Shown in pieces: positions 12,784-25,239 of a DNA stretch of 64,000 bases. The notes beneath the pieces are model-generated. The model was given only the letters and a program-made list of their open reading frames with translations, did no database searches and was not told where the DNA came from. Each line of letters starts with the position of its first letter. Within the stretch, counting starts at the first letter, position 1. The DNA is from Capitella teleta (Eukaryota; Annelida; Polychaeta; Capitellidae), in contig KB302014.1 in NCBI GenBank assembly GCA_000328365.1, forward strand, positions 94,843-158,842, in the 5' to 3' direction. A program made the position numbers and the translations under genes.

Positions 12784-15141
12784 TGGAAACAGCACAAAAG
12801 AGGAGAAGAGCATCACAATAGTTATTTGAACAGTGCTTCGGGAAGTACGCAATTTAAATGGCTAATGACTACTAGTAGTAAAAGAGTGTGGCTGACTCGA
12901 CATCTTTATTCGTCTGATCTTGACGAAAACAACGATTTTAGTTGTTAATCATGCGATTATAATTCATTCATTACATATCACGAGATAAACATTCTACACA
13001 TAATAATAATAGTATTTCAATGTTTCCAAAACTACTTGAACTAAGCAGGTTATGCCACGGTATATGACCTATGACCTCTGCCGGGGACTAGTACTTACAT
13101 GTTAACGCTCTGATGGTCCAAAGTCGATCACCCTTATTTCATTATTCAAAGCAAACACTGAAACTCAATTTCGATTCACAGCGAATTCACCTCGAAGCAC
13201 ATGTGTGACAGCACTAACCTCTTCATTGATATCATTTTATGAACTGCTCGAACACGACTGAAATTAATGATATCAAAATGGTCGACACCGGAATGAAACC
13301 GAACTTGAGCTAATTTTGGTGATTTAATGTTCATGTCCATAAAAGACCATAGGCATAAACTAGAGGGCCTGGTGAAAGGGCGATGCGTTTCTAAACATGT
13401 AAGCACCAGAGTTAAAACAAATGCTCCAATTGGAAAGCGGTATATGTCGTGCTATGACGGTGCACCGACGAACAAAATATACGAGAGTTGAAATTCGTGA
13501 ATGCATGATCGAGCGAACATCTTAACGATGGTTAGTAAACTTCATGATTATGAATTCAGAGAGATGTTAGTGAAATGAGTGTGTAGTGGGATGAAGCCTG
13601 GGGCCTTTGATGGTGCAGAGGGTTGACCCAGTTGCAGCTGTCAGTGAAACTCCTATTATTTCCAAGCGCATCCAGTCAATGAATTAGGTCAGTTTTGTTG
13701 TCAAATATTAATACTCAAATTTTTAGGTCAATAAACGAGAAAAAAAAAAAAAAAGAAACTTGAGCCTTAGCATCAGTGACAGAATTTTGATAATTGTGGT
13801 CATTATTGGTATTGGTGCGGCTTCTGGAGGCTTATTTAATGAGGTGGACTAAGGATCATCTTTTATCCCACTCTTTTGAGTCATTCTGGGCTTGTGCGTG
13901 TTTATGATATCGTAATCATTTGTCAATGTTTATCTACACGTAATTTGACAAAAATACTATTTTGTGTTTATATGTTTTTATATTACATTGAGTCATAATC
14001 CATAAATTCCAGCGTTTTGTTAATGCCCCCATAACTCACGACCTTAATGGTTTGTCGTTAGTTTTCCGATTGGAAGTGGTGATGTTGACTGGGTCGTTGC
14101 CATAGCAACCTTTTGAGGCGCGGCCCTCTTTACGGCAACAATGTGAACCAAACTGGCGGGAATTTGGGAAGCAGCACATTCCGCTCTTTTATACATATGC
14201 CACAATAACGAGGTATGGAAACTGTTGTTATGTGTTTGAATGTTTAAATAGACCGTATATATTTCGGCAATTTGGTGTTATATATGAATAATCTGTGTTG
14301 ATCCTTTAGAGTTGAGAATCGTTGTGAATATTTTTGATATTTAAAAAACTCTTTTAATTAGATCAAAATGGCGGTCTCAATCCACCAACATCGCTTCGAT
14401 ATTTTGGAGACGTTTTCATTTTAAAATCACTCACATTCAGCGAGAGTAATGTCACTCTCGCCGACAAGACCTGATTAACAGATTAGCCATTATTCTCAAT
14501 CCTGTTAAGGTAGAATGAATTTTGCCTGCGAAAAAGGATCACGCATCTACCTGATGCCATTCCTTTGTGATTTCCGCCGCTGATGCCTCGTGTTGATGGG
14601 TCACACCGTTCCTCGCAGGTGAAATCGAGATTTTTGCTCAATTAGCCTTTCTCTGTGCTTTCACGAATTAACCCCGTTGCTTCTGCATCGTTACCGTATA
14701 AAACTATACGTGTATCATGTTAGTGAAATAAAACATCATTTTCCATTTGCATTTCGCTTTAATGTACACGAGCTGGTGGATGGTCATCTCTGCGAAGAAG
14801 AATGATTGAGTAATGGAGAAAGAACATCCAGTCCATATAGGCAAGAGGCGTCTGTTTCAATATTATATATTTATGGAAGTGAATTATAACTTTAAATGGT
14901 CTATAAAAGATAATTTTAACAAGTGGAATGTAATTTTCAACCGAATCGAAAAGTTTGCAATTGTCTTGGTAATGGCTGCCCGAGTGACTCTCGTATAGAT
15001 GCACTAGCTGTTAAATAACACGCAAAGCATTCCGTGGTACGAGTGTATAAGAAACATCAAAACCAGTTTCTAAACTTGTTTCTAAAACAGAACTAAACTT
15101 GGTTAATTGCTAAATTCAGTAACAATGACTTTACGGCTGGC
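12784..15141. other. Upstream region of KLHL gene
   Basis: The stretch probably contains the 5' UTR intron of the Kelch gene (about 12784-14039) and its promoter near 14.1 kb. Short frames on both strands have no recognisable motif. A second AAAATGGCGG lies at 14365-14374 and opens an 18-codon frame only. Confidence 0.35.
14040..14165 (-). promoter_or_regulatory. Candidate KLHL 5' UTR exon and promoter with X-box
   Basis: A perfect 14-bp palindromic X-box, GTTGCCATAGCAAC, lies at 14096-14109. It is the RFX binding site, known for controlling ciliary genes in animals. GGCGGGAA (E2F-like) follows at about 14155-14162, and a CCAAT element lies on the minus strand near 14070. On the minus strand a GTGAGT donor is at 14034-14039; joined to the acceptor at 12783-12784 it would give a 1.26-kb UTR intron. 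The motifs are seen directly; assigning them to the Kelch gene is inference. Confidence 0.35.
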
Positions 15142-15145
15142 TTAA

Positions 15146-16305
15146 CACATTCACCGCCAAGGCATTTTCGGGACGATACCCCTATACCGCCACGTATTTT
15201 ACTCAAAAAGCCTTGACTTTACCGCTCTGTAATTTCTATATGAACGCATGCATTTCTACATATTTAACATATTAGGATAGATCGTTCTTTTGTGAATCTA
15301 ACCATATAAGATTCAACATCATACATGCAATTACATGTACTGAAATACAGCTCTGAACAACACACACTTTGGTGAAAATCACACCTTCGCAAGCAAAAAG
15401 CTGAGAAAATCGCAGTTTTGTTTCAGCTACCAGTATGACCAGCATAACACGCATTGTGATTATAGAGGTTACGTTGTGTAGGCATAACTATTACCGCACG
15501 ATAACGACCCCGGTAATTTGCAGATCAAAGGATGAAAATGACAGTTATAAAGTCGAGAGTTTGAGTCGGCGCTAACTTGGCTTTCAGTCGCTAATAAGCT
15601 CGTTTTCTCAAGTCCTTTTTGCATCACAAACCTGCACTGTTGTTAGAGAGATGCCTGAAAACAGTGCTTGNNNNNNNNNNNNNNNNNNNNNNNNNNNNNN
15701 NNNNNNNNNNNNNNNNNNNNNNNNNNNNNNNNNNNNNNNNNNNNNNNNNNNNNNNNNNNNNNTGCTAGACATGTATGCACATGTATAAATATGTGCTAGA
15801 AATCCATATGTTGCGGAAGCGATGCTTGTGATGAAATGTGTATCTGCCTTTTTTTTTCTATACGAGGGATATACATCGTACATATATATCTTATTATTTT
15901 TTCAATAACTCATCACATAATTCTACATTTACCAGTACACTAGTATTCAAGCTGAACACCCGCATTGCCCAATTGCTGTGATAACTATTCGCTTCACTGC
16001 TTCCCCTCGAGTCGTGATCGCTTCGCTGCATGCTTTCGGCAGCGGTCTACCACAAATCAACCGGTAACTGCTATATAAACTTCAGAAGTACAAGGATTAA
16101 TGATTGGTTTAGGAACATATATCCGTAAAATCATGATATAATCATAGATGCACACGGTCAAACTCTTTGATATTTTCAGAGATGATGCGCAAGAGGTTAT
16201 AGCACCCGTATATAGCAAAAAGTGCAAAACACGGAAATCTCCGTGTTTGGCGGAGAAGCGTTGGGCACGCAAGCACGGAAATCTCCGTGTTTGGCGGTGA
16301 ATGTG
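15146..16305. mobile_element. piggyBac-like non-autonomous element (TTAA target)
   Basis: Ends are inverted repeats beginning CACATTCACCGCCAA (15146-15160; inverted at 16291-16305), flanked on both sides by TTAA (15142-15145 and 16306-16309), the piggyBac target duplication. Near the right end the block AACACGGAAATCTCCGTGTT with TTGGCGG occurs twice (about 16227-16254 and 16271-16297), each containing a small hairpin. No transposase frame is visible; an N run hides 15671-15762. The family assignment rests on TTAA and the form of the ends. Confidence 0.75.
15671..15762. other. Assembly gap (92 N)
   Basis: Unsequenced bases inside the piggyBac-like element. The frame called across it (15608-15883, minus) is not evidence of a gene. 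Confidence 0.99.
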
Positions 16306-16309
16306 TTAA

Positions 16310-18634
16310 ATTAATTGTACCCTTTCGAAGTGAACCTCGCTTTGTGACATTAATTGAACCCAGTGTGAGTGACCTCGGATCACAAAAGAAGCGTAATTGC
16401 GCTAGGCGTCACATAATGGTCTCCAGCTGGCCTAGCCTTGCCTGTCTTTCTCTTACCATTTTATGGATTCGTTCCCTGGGGACCCGGAGTTGAAGGTTGT
16501 TCCTCCACCCTTACCCTCCATTCCTTGCGGTCTTGTCACGTGTTATTCTCAGCCTATCCTAGTCAATTCATTGATGTTGTCTCTCCCTTTCTTCATAGTT
16601 CTCTCCTTCTTCAATTCTTCTACTTTCAACATTCACAAGAATATTTTGGCAAGACAACCTGATTCTGCGATCTGGCTGAACCATTCAATCCCCAGGATCA
16701 AACAAATCCCCAGGTAGACATACCTAAGTAAACAACACAAACAACAACACACCCATAACAACACAGCCTTCGTCTCCCTAAATGGACTAGTTAGCCAGCG
16801 TGGCCATCGCGTGTGTTCACTAGTTCCAAGGTCATATATATGTAATGACACAGGCACACACCGATGACAGGTGGTATCTCATTAGCTGCTATTTATAGCC
16901 ATTCCCAGATCCGCCACTTCAAATCAAAACAAATCTTTAACAATAACTAGCATACATATTATTTTAATTATAGAGGTTTAGAACGCGATAAAAGAATTTA
17001 CAGCAACATGAAAGTGATATATGGGCTCTTCTCGTTTCAATGATAAATTATCTCCTCTGCATGACCGTGGCTGTTTCCAATGCAAATTTCGATGAATATT
17101 GTTTTATGTGATCAGTCGATAATTAACAAATATGACCGAGACAAGTATATATTTGCATATAATAATCAAACGCTATAGTGGGAAGAAAAAAAAAAAGAAA
17201 GATATACAGTAATATTTTATACCGTTTAAAACGATGAGAACTCACCCCGTTTATTTCGGCTCAGAGAAGCAGAGGCTGCAACCAAACAGGCGTGCACAAT
17301 GGCACTGTCACCAAATCTGCAACTTCAAATCAAACCCTTTCTGTGATACTCTATATTGAGAAAAAAAAAACTCTATATTTCATGAGAAGAGAATAAGCCA
17401 GGGAAGTTATTTACCACAGAGGGTCTTCGCATTAATGTAAGCAATCTTGTATTGCATGCTAAAGTGACCAATACATGCATGTATTATGTAGTAATATTAA
17501 TTAGTTTGTAAACAACGCTTTACCATGTTATTTTGTTTGCTAGCCACAAAATAAAATCCGCGATGGTGCTTTGTTATTGCAAAGTTTTACGCAGCATTTC
17601 GTCAATGCTTACTCATTTAAAATATTAATAAAATCTTATGACATCTAACTACAGAAATGATCACAATTAATTGGTTATATAAGCGATATCAGGAAAGATA
17701 AACAGCGCTCATCGAGTGAGTTGAATGCGCTTGATTGCGAAGATCATGAATGAAAATTAAGCGATTTACGACGCTCTGTCGTAATTTCGTAATTATCAAA
17801 TTATCTGTATATATATATTATCAAATTGCATGTATTATCTTTGTTTTGTTTTGTTCTTTTTCTGTCGTTTACAAACTGTAACACATTTGTTGCGAAATAA
17901 ATGATGTATATAAAAGTCATAATTGTCAAGACAAGAGGCTATACTGTAACTATAAATAATAATTATATTGGGTACATTGAGCGGTTATAGGGAAAAGAAC
18001 ATTTTTGTGGTTATAGGGAAAAGAACATTTTTGTAACAATTTACGCAAGGTTGAAAAACCCCATTACTTGTAAATATACTTTTGAAACTCCCTTTATAAA
18101 AATCTGGCGATTCATGCTATATATTTCTTATCTTTTCATCGTCATCTCTCCAACATAGATGTGGTGTTTCATTATGATTTAGACGAATAATGAATAGAAG
18201 CTCTTAGAGTAGCAACCAAACACTCAGTCCAGTTTCCAGTTCAAACCAGTTCCCTTTAACCTTTCGGTGTCTCAAAATAGATCACGTGACTTCACTTTCC
18301 CAGTGTTGTCATGGCAGCTTTAGGAGTTCATTGCACTTTACTTGCCCGTCATCAGAAGCATGCCTGTTACGCTCATTCGCCTAAGTGGTTCGTTTGTTAT
18401 TAGAATAACAGGTGTTTTTTCGCTTCATACCTGTGAGCTACCTCGTTCGTCTATTTTCTTGCCATTTCCATTTCGTCTCCACCTTAACCTTTTAACTCTT
18501 TGCATGAATCAAGGGCCTTTGCGGAATAATTGGAATAAACCATTGATGTTATGAGGCCCATTGATCGTTACCTGCTCCGGATAACGAACGAATAATTTTA
18601 CTCATGCACCGACGGCTTTTTACCGTAATGGTGC
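16310..18634. other. Intergenic, no gene seen
   Basis: Overlapping open frames at 16287-16717 (+) and 16633-16857 (-) lack recognisable motifs. A perfect 26-bp tandem duplication sits at 17983-18034. The rest is A+T-rich. Confidence 0.4.
17983..18034. repeat. 26-bp perfect tandem duplication
   Basis: The unit GGTTATAGGGAAAAGAACAT plus TTTTGT occurs at 17983-18008 and again at 18009-18034 without a mismatch, indicating a recent slippage or duplication event. Confidence 0.95.
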
Positions 18635-19130
18635 ATGTTCATTTGGTACCTTGTATTTATTCGGTACCTTATGTTCATTCGCTACTTTTTGTTCATTCGG
18701 CACCTTATGTCCATTCTGTACTTTATGTTCATTCAGTACCATACGTTCATTCGGTACTTTATGTTCATCCAGTACCTAAATTATGTTCATTTGCTACTTT
18801 ATGTTCATTTGGTATCTTATGTTCATTCGGCACTTTATGTTCATTCGGTACCTTACGTTCATTCGGTACTTTATGTTCATCCAGTACCTAAATTATGTTC
18901 ATTTGCTACTTTATGTTCATTCGATACCTTATGTTCATTCGGTACTTTATGTTCATTCAGTACCTCATGTTCATTTGGTACTTTATGTTCATTCAGTACC
19001 TTATGTTCATTCGGTACTTTATGTTCATTCGGTACTTTATGTTCATTCGGTACTTTATGTTCATTCGGTACTTTATGTTCATTCGGTACTTTATGTTCAT
19101 TCAGTACTTTATGTTCATTTGGTATCTTAA
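18635..19130. repeat. 18-bp minisatellite with higher-order structure
   Basis: About 27 copies of an 18-bp unit, TTATGTTCATTCGGTACT with variants at two or three positions. Because 18 is a multiple of three, several frames stay open (HSVLYV-, MFIRYF- and CSFGTL-type repeats on plus, NEHKVP on minus); I treat these as artefacts. A segment containing an extra AAAT, giving CCAGTACCTAAATTATG, appears twice, 112 bp apart (about 18769 and 18881). This shows that a block of six units was copied as a whole. The 3' half is more homogeneous than the 5' half. Confidence 0.95.
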
Positions 19131-20355
19131 TAGCGTCACCCATTATTTTGCTTCTTCTCTTCGACTAAAAGGATCTCTGTGTGATGTTTGATGAAATGCA
19201 AGGCAAACAGATATGATTGAAAGGGGCGAATAATTCGCATCTCCCTAAAAGGATCCGTGCTGCCTCCATTCGCTTAGCGTGATTGGTTATGCCCCCATTC
19301 CGTCGGCGCCTTTCACCCTGCAATTATATGCCTGCAATGGAGCCACAACGCACATACTCACCTAGACCAACATGCCGCTCATAGCATTCGTCATCTTCTT
19401 TCCGCTTTCGTTTGGTCTTTATGACGACATAGAACCATTTACAGATCGTTACGCAACTGATAAATCGACTAATTTTGAGATCAGAATTGGTCATATTTGG
19501 GATACTAGCCTGGACGTGTCCTTGCACAGTCAGGACACTACTCATATCCTGGTTGGACCTGCACTTCGTCTGTTCATGGAGGATCATCAAGAAACTTTCA
19601 ATTTCAGTGTCAGGTTGGTGTAATCGAGTCAGGGTGCCCTTGATGACCTCTGTTTCCTTCCAAGGACACATGCCATTTCATGTCATTACTCAATTCAATC
19701 AAAAGTTGTTTTCGATGGTGCACAGTCACAACCTTCATTTTAGACTCGGGTGCCCTGGAATAAGTACTTCGGGTATGGTGTTGTTCTACTTGAGTGTTCG
19801 ATGGAAGTTATTCGTAAACCAAAAAGATATTTCTCAAAATAACACTTTTGGTCATCACACTCCGTTTTTACACTGGTGTGGATTGAGGCATACTGTTATT
19901 CATGTTATGCTATTGCAGACTTCTTGTTTGGTGTCACATACAATGGGGAAATGTCACAATGACCACTGAGTTTACGTGTTATACAGAAAATAAATGAAAT
20001 GAAACCCGTTTGTATTCGAAGCAAGAAGGAAAGATGTGCGTATAATAGTCTGACACATTGTACTAATAGAAGGGCATTGCATTGCACGCTGCTTACCTCG
20101 AATATATACAAGCATATGCATATAATTATTATATAATCATCAAAGATATAATAGAGTAAGATTATGATAATAGAATAATATGTTAATATGCCCAAATTTT
20201 CAGTCCCCGCGGTTGTAGCCGCGTCATCCGTTTTGTTTTTGAACCGATTTCAACTACAAAGGTTAACGCATCTCAGGTTGCTATGCAAATGATCTCCATG
20301 ACAACCATTTGGAGGATAAGACAGCATGCAGCTACAGAAAAGTTATAACCAGAAT
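19131..20355. other. Unassigned region with open frames on both strands
   Basis: Frames of 115 codons (19324-19671, minus) and 164 codons (19475-19969, plus) overlap. On the minus strand at about 19820-19890 a run reading HTSVKTECDD loosely recalls a decayed C2H2 zinc-finger linker and knuckle, but no complete finger can be read. No splice structure is convincing. It may be an old pseudogene on the minus strand. Confidence 0.2.
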
Positions 20356-21525
20356 TATACAGAGTGGGTCAAACGTAGTCTATCTACGTACTCTATGTTA
20401 TATATTTCAATGCTTTTCCGAGAAAGTGTTACAAAACAGGTCACAGTGTAAAAACCACGCAAATCTTTGAGAAGTAAATACCTGGTATGGATAGTTTAAC
20501 ATTTCATGCTGCTATTCCTATCATTTCAAATCCAATTTTGTCGACGTTGCTACCGATTTATCTCAATCAAAAAAGTGCACCCAAAACTCGGCGATATTTT
20601 GATTATTTTCCCTTTTATTTCAACCACTGACCATGGATGAGCATCATTTGGATGCCTAAATAAGGCATCGCTCTCTGCATAGAGTGCACGCTGCTGCACA
20701 TAGTGACCCGTTGCATACTAACATGCGTGAGATGATCCTTGTGTACGTCTTACAGTGCATAATCATGGGAATGCATCGTACATTGTAAACTTTAATTAGT
20801 GATCACGTAACAGAAAGAGAGTTTCAGTTTTATCAACATGCAGTTCAATTTCACAAGAAGTGAATACCGTACTGTACCATAAAAGCAATCGGACAGAAAA
20901 ATTAAGTGGGGTTCTGTTACGTAGCATATCGCGTAAAGTAACGACCTAATCAAGAAGTAAAAATGAAAAAGATAAAACAAATGCGAAGTAAAATACTCAC
21001 TAAAATCAATGTTTTTCGATGAGTGCAGCAAGCGGCTAGCGGCAGAAAACGCGAGCGAAACATTCTCTGGCGCAAAAGTCGCGCGCATTATTAATTATTT
21101 TCATGCATCAAGTAATCTTTTTTTCTTAAATTACTATAATATGATGAACACACTACATATTCTATTGTTTGTGAGTGCTGTTGTTGAGATTGTAGCACTG
21201 ATATTTATCTACTAAAATCAAAACAAGGCAGATAATTTATACTGTAGCGCCACGCAACAGATGACATTCCACAATGCTGGTTCAGGGGCCCATCCGATTA
21301 CGCACACAGACGCTCTTCGCGATCATTTACCACTCACATTTAAATGTTCCTCCCTCATTCAAAATTATTCTTTTATTCGATTTCTTTGGATAAATGGGAG
21401 CGGTATAACTTATTCAACCCTCATCAGGTATTTATTATTTTGGAATAAGGGATACATTTTAGCCAATTTTAAAGTTTCGTTTTCAACACGGAGTAGATAA
21501 GACTACTTTTGGCCCACTCTGTATA
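20356..21525. mobile_element. TA-flanked mariner-like MITE
   Basis: The left end TATACAGAGTGGGTCAAA (from 20356) is matched in inverted orientation by TTTTGGCCCACTCTGTATA (to 21525). The similarity extends about 35 bp inward (GTAGTCTATCTACG against GAGTAGATAAGACTAC). TA at each end fits the Tc1/mariner superfamily. No transposase can be read within the 1.17 kb. A related copy lies at 29611-30017. Confidence 0.7.
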
Positions 21526-21591
21526 AAAGTAGTGTTTCTAGACAAAAAGTGTCTCAGCTTTGCACACGTTTTGCTTTTCACTTTGTGATTA

Positions 21592-21669
21592 GTTTAAAAA
21601 TTAATCTTCTTCTGTTTTCTTATTTCAATAGTTTAAAAATTAATCTTCTTCTGTTTTCTTATTTCATTC
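21592..21669. repeat. 39-bp tandem duplication
   Basis: GTTTAAAAATTAATCTTCTT and the following 19 bases occur at 21592-21630 and again from 21631, identical over at least 36 bp. It lies just outside the right end of the mariner-like element. Confidence 0.9.
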
Positions 21670-22113
21670 GTATTGTAAACGCTTGGTTCAGTTTACCTAA
21701 AGACATTCGCACCTGTCTCATTTGAACACTCAGAAGGGTGTGACGTACGTCGATGACGTCATTGCCGTAGTGACTCCAATTCTACATCATTTATCCACTG
21801 ATTGGATGGTGAGCTCCAAGCTAGTAATAATTAACGAGGACACAACACAATCATATTGGCTTTAATTTACCTTCAACAAATATTCCAAGTAGTAAGAATA
21901 TCCAGAATTATAAGGTCCCAAAAGAAGTACCTTAGGAGGTGGTTCGCACGGGGCTAGTGAGCACGAGAGAGAGGAGTGTCGAGTGTTCATGGAAAATGCT
22001 CGTCTTATATATACTGGAATCGTAGTTGTACGGCAGCCTGCGTTTCTAATAGACAGTTCAGTAAATTGGTGCCTTCCAAGTATTTTCTGCGCTTGCTTCC
22101 CGCTTCTTGCTTC

Positions 22114-23280
22114 TCAGCGAACTTCTGACACCCTGTATTCGCTAATTGCATCTTGGCTTTCTGACCTCTCAGTATTTGCTGATTGTCTCTTGAGAGATGA
22201 AAGCAATCCCGTGCACGCTCTGCCTGATGGTCTACACATATATATATAGGCAATTTATATAATCACAACTACATATGCTGTAATAAAACATCGTGTGAAG
22301 TAGTTTAAAGCGCCCGCGTAATCTTAACAGTCATACCTCTCATGGTTGTTAATCAAAGCTTGATGGAATTTCGATACATAATCTGAACTATGAACTCGGA
22401 AATCAGCTCCAAGTCGAACCTGGGGAATGGAACGGCACGTTGATCTCCCTGGTTGGTTATGACTCTTCTACAAGTATTCCATATGAGTAATTTTGATAAT
22501 GCAACACCCTACCTGCTGTATGTTTAACAAGACAAGTAATTGGTTTATGATTAGACACAACTTTACGTCTGAAATACTAGTCCATCCCCAATCAATAATA
22601 AGGCATGTTACGATTCCAACATTTTAAAACACACACTTCTGATTGCAAGAATATTATTAATTTCCATTTCATGGATGCAGTTTAGCTCATCGCGTTGCTA
22701 TACGTTAGTCTGTGGAGGCAAAGTCTTGCGCCCAGTGCGTGCTGTTAAGGAACAACGAAACCGAGCGAAAGTCTCTTGTCTTTTGAAATTGTACCTTGAT
22801 CATTCGCTGCTGCAAGTATTTCGAGACAATATGATGTCCTCTCTGAAGCTTTGATCTAAAGCAGTTCTTGATGTCAAATCTTCCATCGGCCTTCGATCAG
22901 CAAAATAAATAAAAAAAAACAAAAGCAAAAAGCAGACGATACTGATTGGAGGTTCGAGATCTTATCAATTACTAGTCTATTTGGTGTATCAGTTACTAGT
23001 CATTACCCTGTCTCATATCCAAGGTAAACAGTTTTATCGAGCTCCGTCTCGTTGGTGGAATCATCAATCGGCAGACCATATATCTACTTACGTCTGCGGC
23101 GAAAGGGCATTAGATCGAACCTTTGATCTTCTTCTGAACCAAATAAGGTTCTCAATATATTATATGCGATCGGAACCCAATCGACAGCTTTTCGGTTTAA
23201 TGGTTGAATCAAATCGAAGGTGATTTGCTCACTGACGATTGCTGCTCGTTCTCAGTGCTGATGTTGATTGCGCTTGGCAT
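22114..23280 (-). CDS. Four-exon gene model, unidentified small protein
   Basis: Splice-consistent minus-strand model. Exon 1 is 23233-23280 (ATG, donor GTGAGC), exon 2 is 22795-22890 (donor GTACAA), exon 3 is 22337-22419 (acceptor after TTCCATTCCCCAG, donor GTATGA), exon 4 is 22114-22231 (acceptor GTGTAG, stop TGA). Phases agree at all three junctions (0, 0, 2), giving about 114 residues. The centre is basic: RFDIKNCFRSKLQRGHHIV, then VRLGADFRVHSSDYVSKF. There is no signal peptide or membrane segment. I do not recognise the family. Introns (342, 375 and 105 bp) are longer than in the well-supported genes nearby. Exon 3 is the best-supported piece; exon 1 is the weakest. It could be chance or a decayed element. 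Confidence 0.35.
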
Positions 23281-23821
23281 CAGCCGGATTCTATATTCAG
23301 CTATGCGCAACCCAAATGTTCTAATATCAATGTACAATAGTCATCGATCAGATACTAGGCAAAACATTTAATCGTGTATTTCTGAAAATTCAACCGACAC
23401 TTCATGATGGGAAACCTACCGATACCCAATGATGCCTCCTTTCCTTGGTTACGTTACGCCCGCTCGCACGCGTGACAGCAATATAGACATGAGGCATGAC
23501 TATACAGCTCCACCCAACCAGTTCGTTTGATACGGCGCCAGAACAGAAGCCCGGGACCGGGGATTCCCCCAACTTTTATCGATAAATCCTAAGGTTCTTT
23601 ATCCCGCATACCCGCATATTCCATCATTCCTTACGATCTCTTTCGGGTCTTCGATTGTACCCAAAGGCCGAGCAAGCAAGCATTATTCAAGTATATTCAG
23701 GCTGAACAGCTGTTGAGAATCGAGGGCTATGCAATATGGCTGCCGGCGTCCTTGTATAACCTTATGCTGGGTTCACTTCCGCTCGCGCTGCCCAGTCATA
23801 ACGCCGCATCCAGGTTATTAA

Positions 23822-24492
23822 AGGGAGGGAGAACTGGTTATAAATGGACTTTTAGTCGTTATTTGATGCACCAAAAATGATTCCTATGCCTGGCCCACAC
23901 AAGGAATATCATCGCTAACGATTTCGCGGGAGATATATTGCTAACTAGGCGTGACGTCAGCAGCTGTGATGAAACACCGAGTTCCCCATCTTTTACAATG
24001 GGCCTCGTCATATCAGCGTGTCCTGCGACTAAACCCCTGGATATTTTTTATTTTCTTTTCGGAAATAGATAGAATAATCATTTTGCCACCAGTTAGGCGC
24101 GAAAAAAACAAACTATTTTTTGCTATTTTTCTTATTTTAACAAGCCATTTTCTAGGACACCTACCATGTTTCTAATCCTAAAACAGTAAAAAGGTCAGCC
24201 AGAGTGCACCACGCATGCGCTTTCGTTTCGTAAACAACAAAGATGTCCTTTTATGGCGAAGATGCTCTGCTCTGATTGGCTGAAATCGATAGCTTCACGA
24301 GGGGAACGGGACCAATCACGGCTAGCCCTTTGCTAGGTTGCCGTTTGCCTTCTCCCATAGGCGCAATGCTAATTATTCGGAATGCATTATTTCCTTACAC
24401 TTGCATCCAGGCATGCTATTTTTGGCACGGAATGCTATCAATTGGTGCTACGAGTCAACAGAACATCACTTAAAATTCAGTTGCCCATCCCT
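23822..24492. mobile_element. TTAA-flanked inverted-repeat element, copy 1 (671 bp)
   Basis: The element starts AGGGAGGGAGAACTGGTT and ends GCCCATCCCT, flanked by TTAA at 23818-23821 and 24493-24496. It is a full-length, inverted relative of 31491-32194, with high identity along most of its length. It contains CCAAT boxes, a TGACGTCA-like CRE core near 23952 and a CGCATGCG palindrome, but no transposase. TTAA flanks suggest piggyBac-type mobilisation; the ends differ from the element at 15146. Confidence 0.75.
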
Positions 24493-25239
24493 TTAAAGCT
24501 CCTTGGTACAGGATAACAATCTTATCAGTGTTTTGGCGAATGATATCATATTGTAGTTGATAGTGAAGCAGGCCAAATACAGAGCTGAGAGGACATCAAA
24601 ATGATGAGTAAATGCCCGCACACGCAGCTCTTAGTATGGCTTATTCGAGAGAACAGAAGCAGGGTCTATCACTATATGACATTGACTGGGTGAGTGTCGA
24701 ATCGGCTAACACGATCGCCACTTTAGCAAGGCGTTTCAATGTGACTTCTTCATGTTAAGGGTTAATTGAATAGTAAATTGGATTCACGAGTATTTAGCTA
24801 TGCTTTAGATAAACTTGACATAAGGTTCAACTGGTCGTATTCAGCAAATACTGTGAATTCCTTTTTACTCGCCTCACCTTGTGCGCCATCTTGGGAATTC
24901 CGAGTGACGTCATGTGAAATCGAGTGAAATGGGTGTTCCAGAATAGGGGTGATTTTTCATCGGTGCGTGCCGGTACTTCTCTTCAGTAGCGCGCCAGGTA
25001 CCAGTGAAGATTGCAGTCAGCCGGTCGAACCGACTGAGCTATTCGGTGCCTCTTATAGCAGCAATGAATCACAGCACAGCCACTGCCTCACTCTCTTAAC
25101 TCTTTTCTCTTAACTCCCAGTTCGAACCTCTGGTGCTTCCCTAAGCCTCCGTTCCTCTTCAAGACTCGTGTGTGGTAAGATAATGATTTTGATTATAGTT
25201 GTCTTTATTGATAAAGACAACATGCTTCACGTTTTTTAG

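Noticed and set aside
15608-15883. 91-codon minus frame
   Set aside because: Runs through 92 N.
18635-19130. CRISPR-like array
   Set aside because: Head-to-tail repeats with no unique spacers; eukaryotic context.
18604-19191. Repetitive proteins (HSVLYV, MFIRYF, CSFGTL, NEHKVP)
   Set aside because: All are the same 18-bp minisatellite in different frames; no start context, domain or splice support.
25015-25050. tRNA gene on the minus strand
   Set aside because: A good box A is present but no box B or closing acceptor stem at the right distance.
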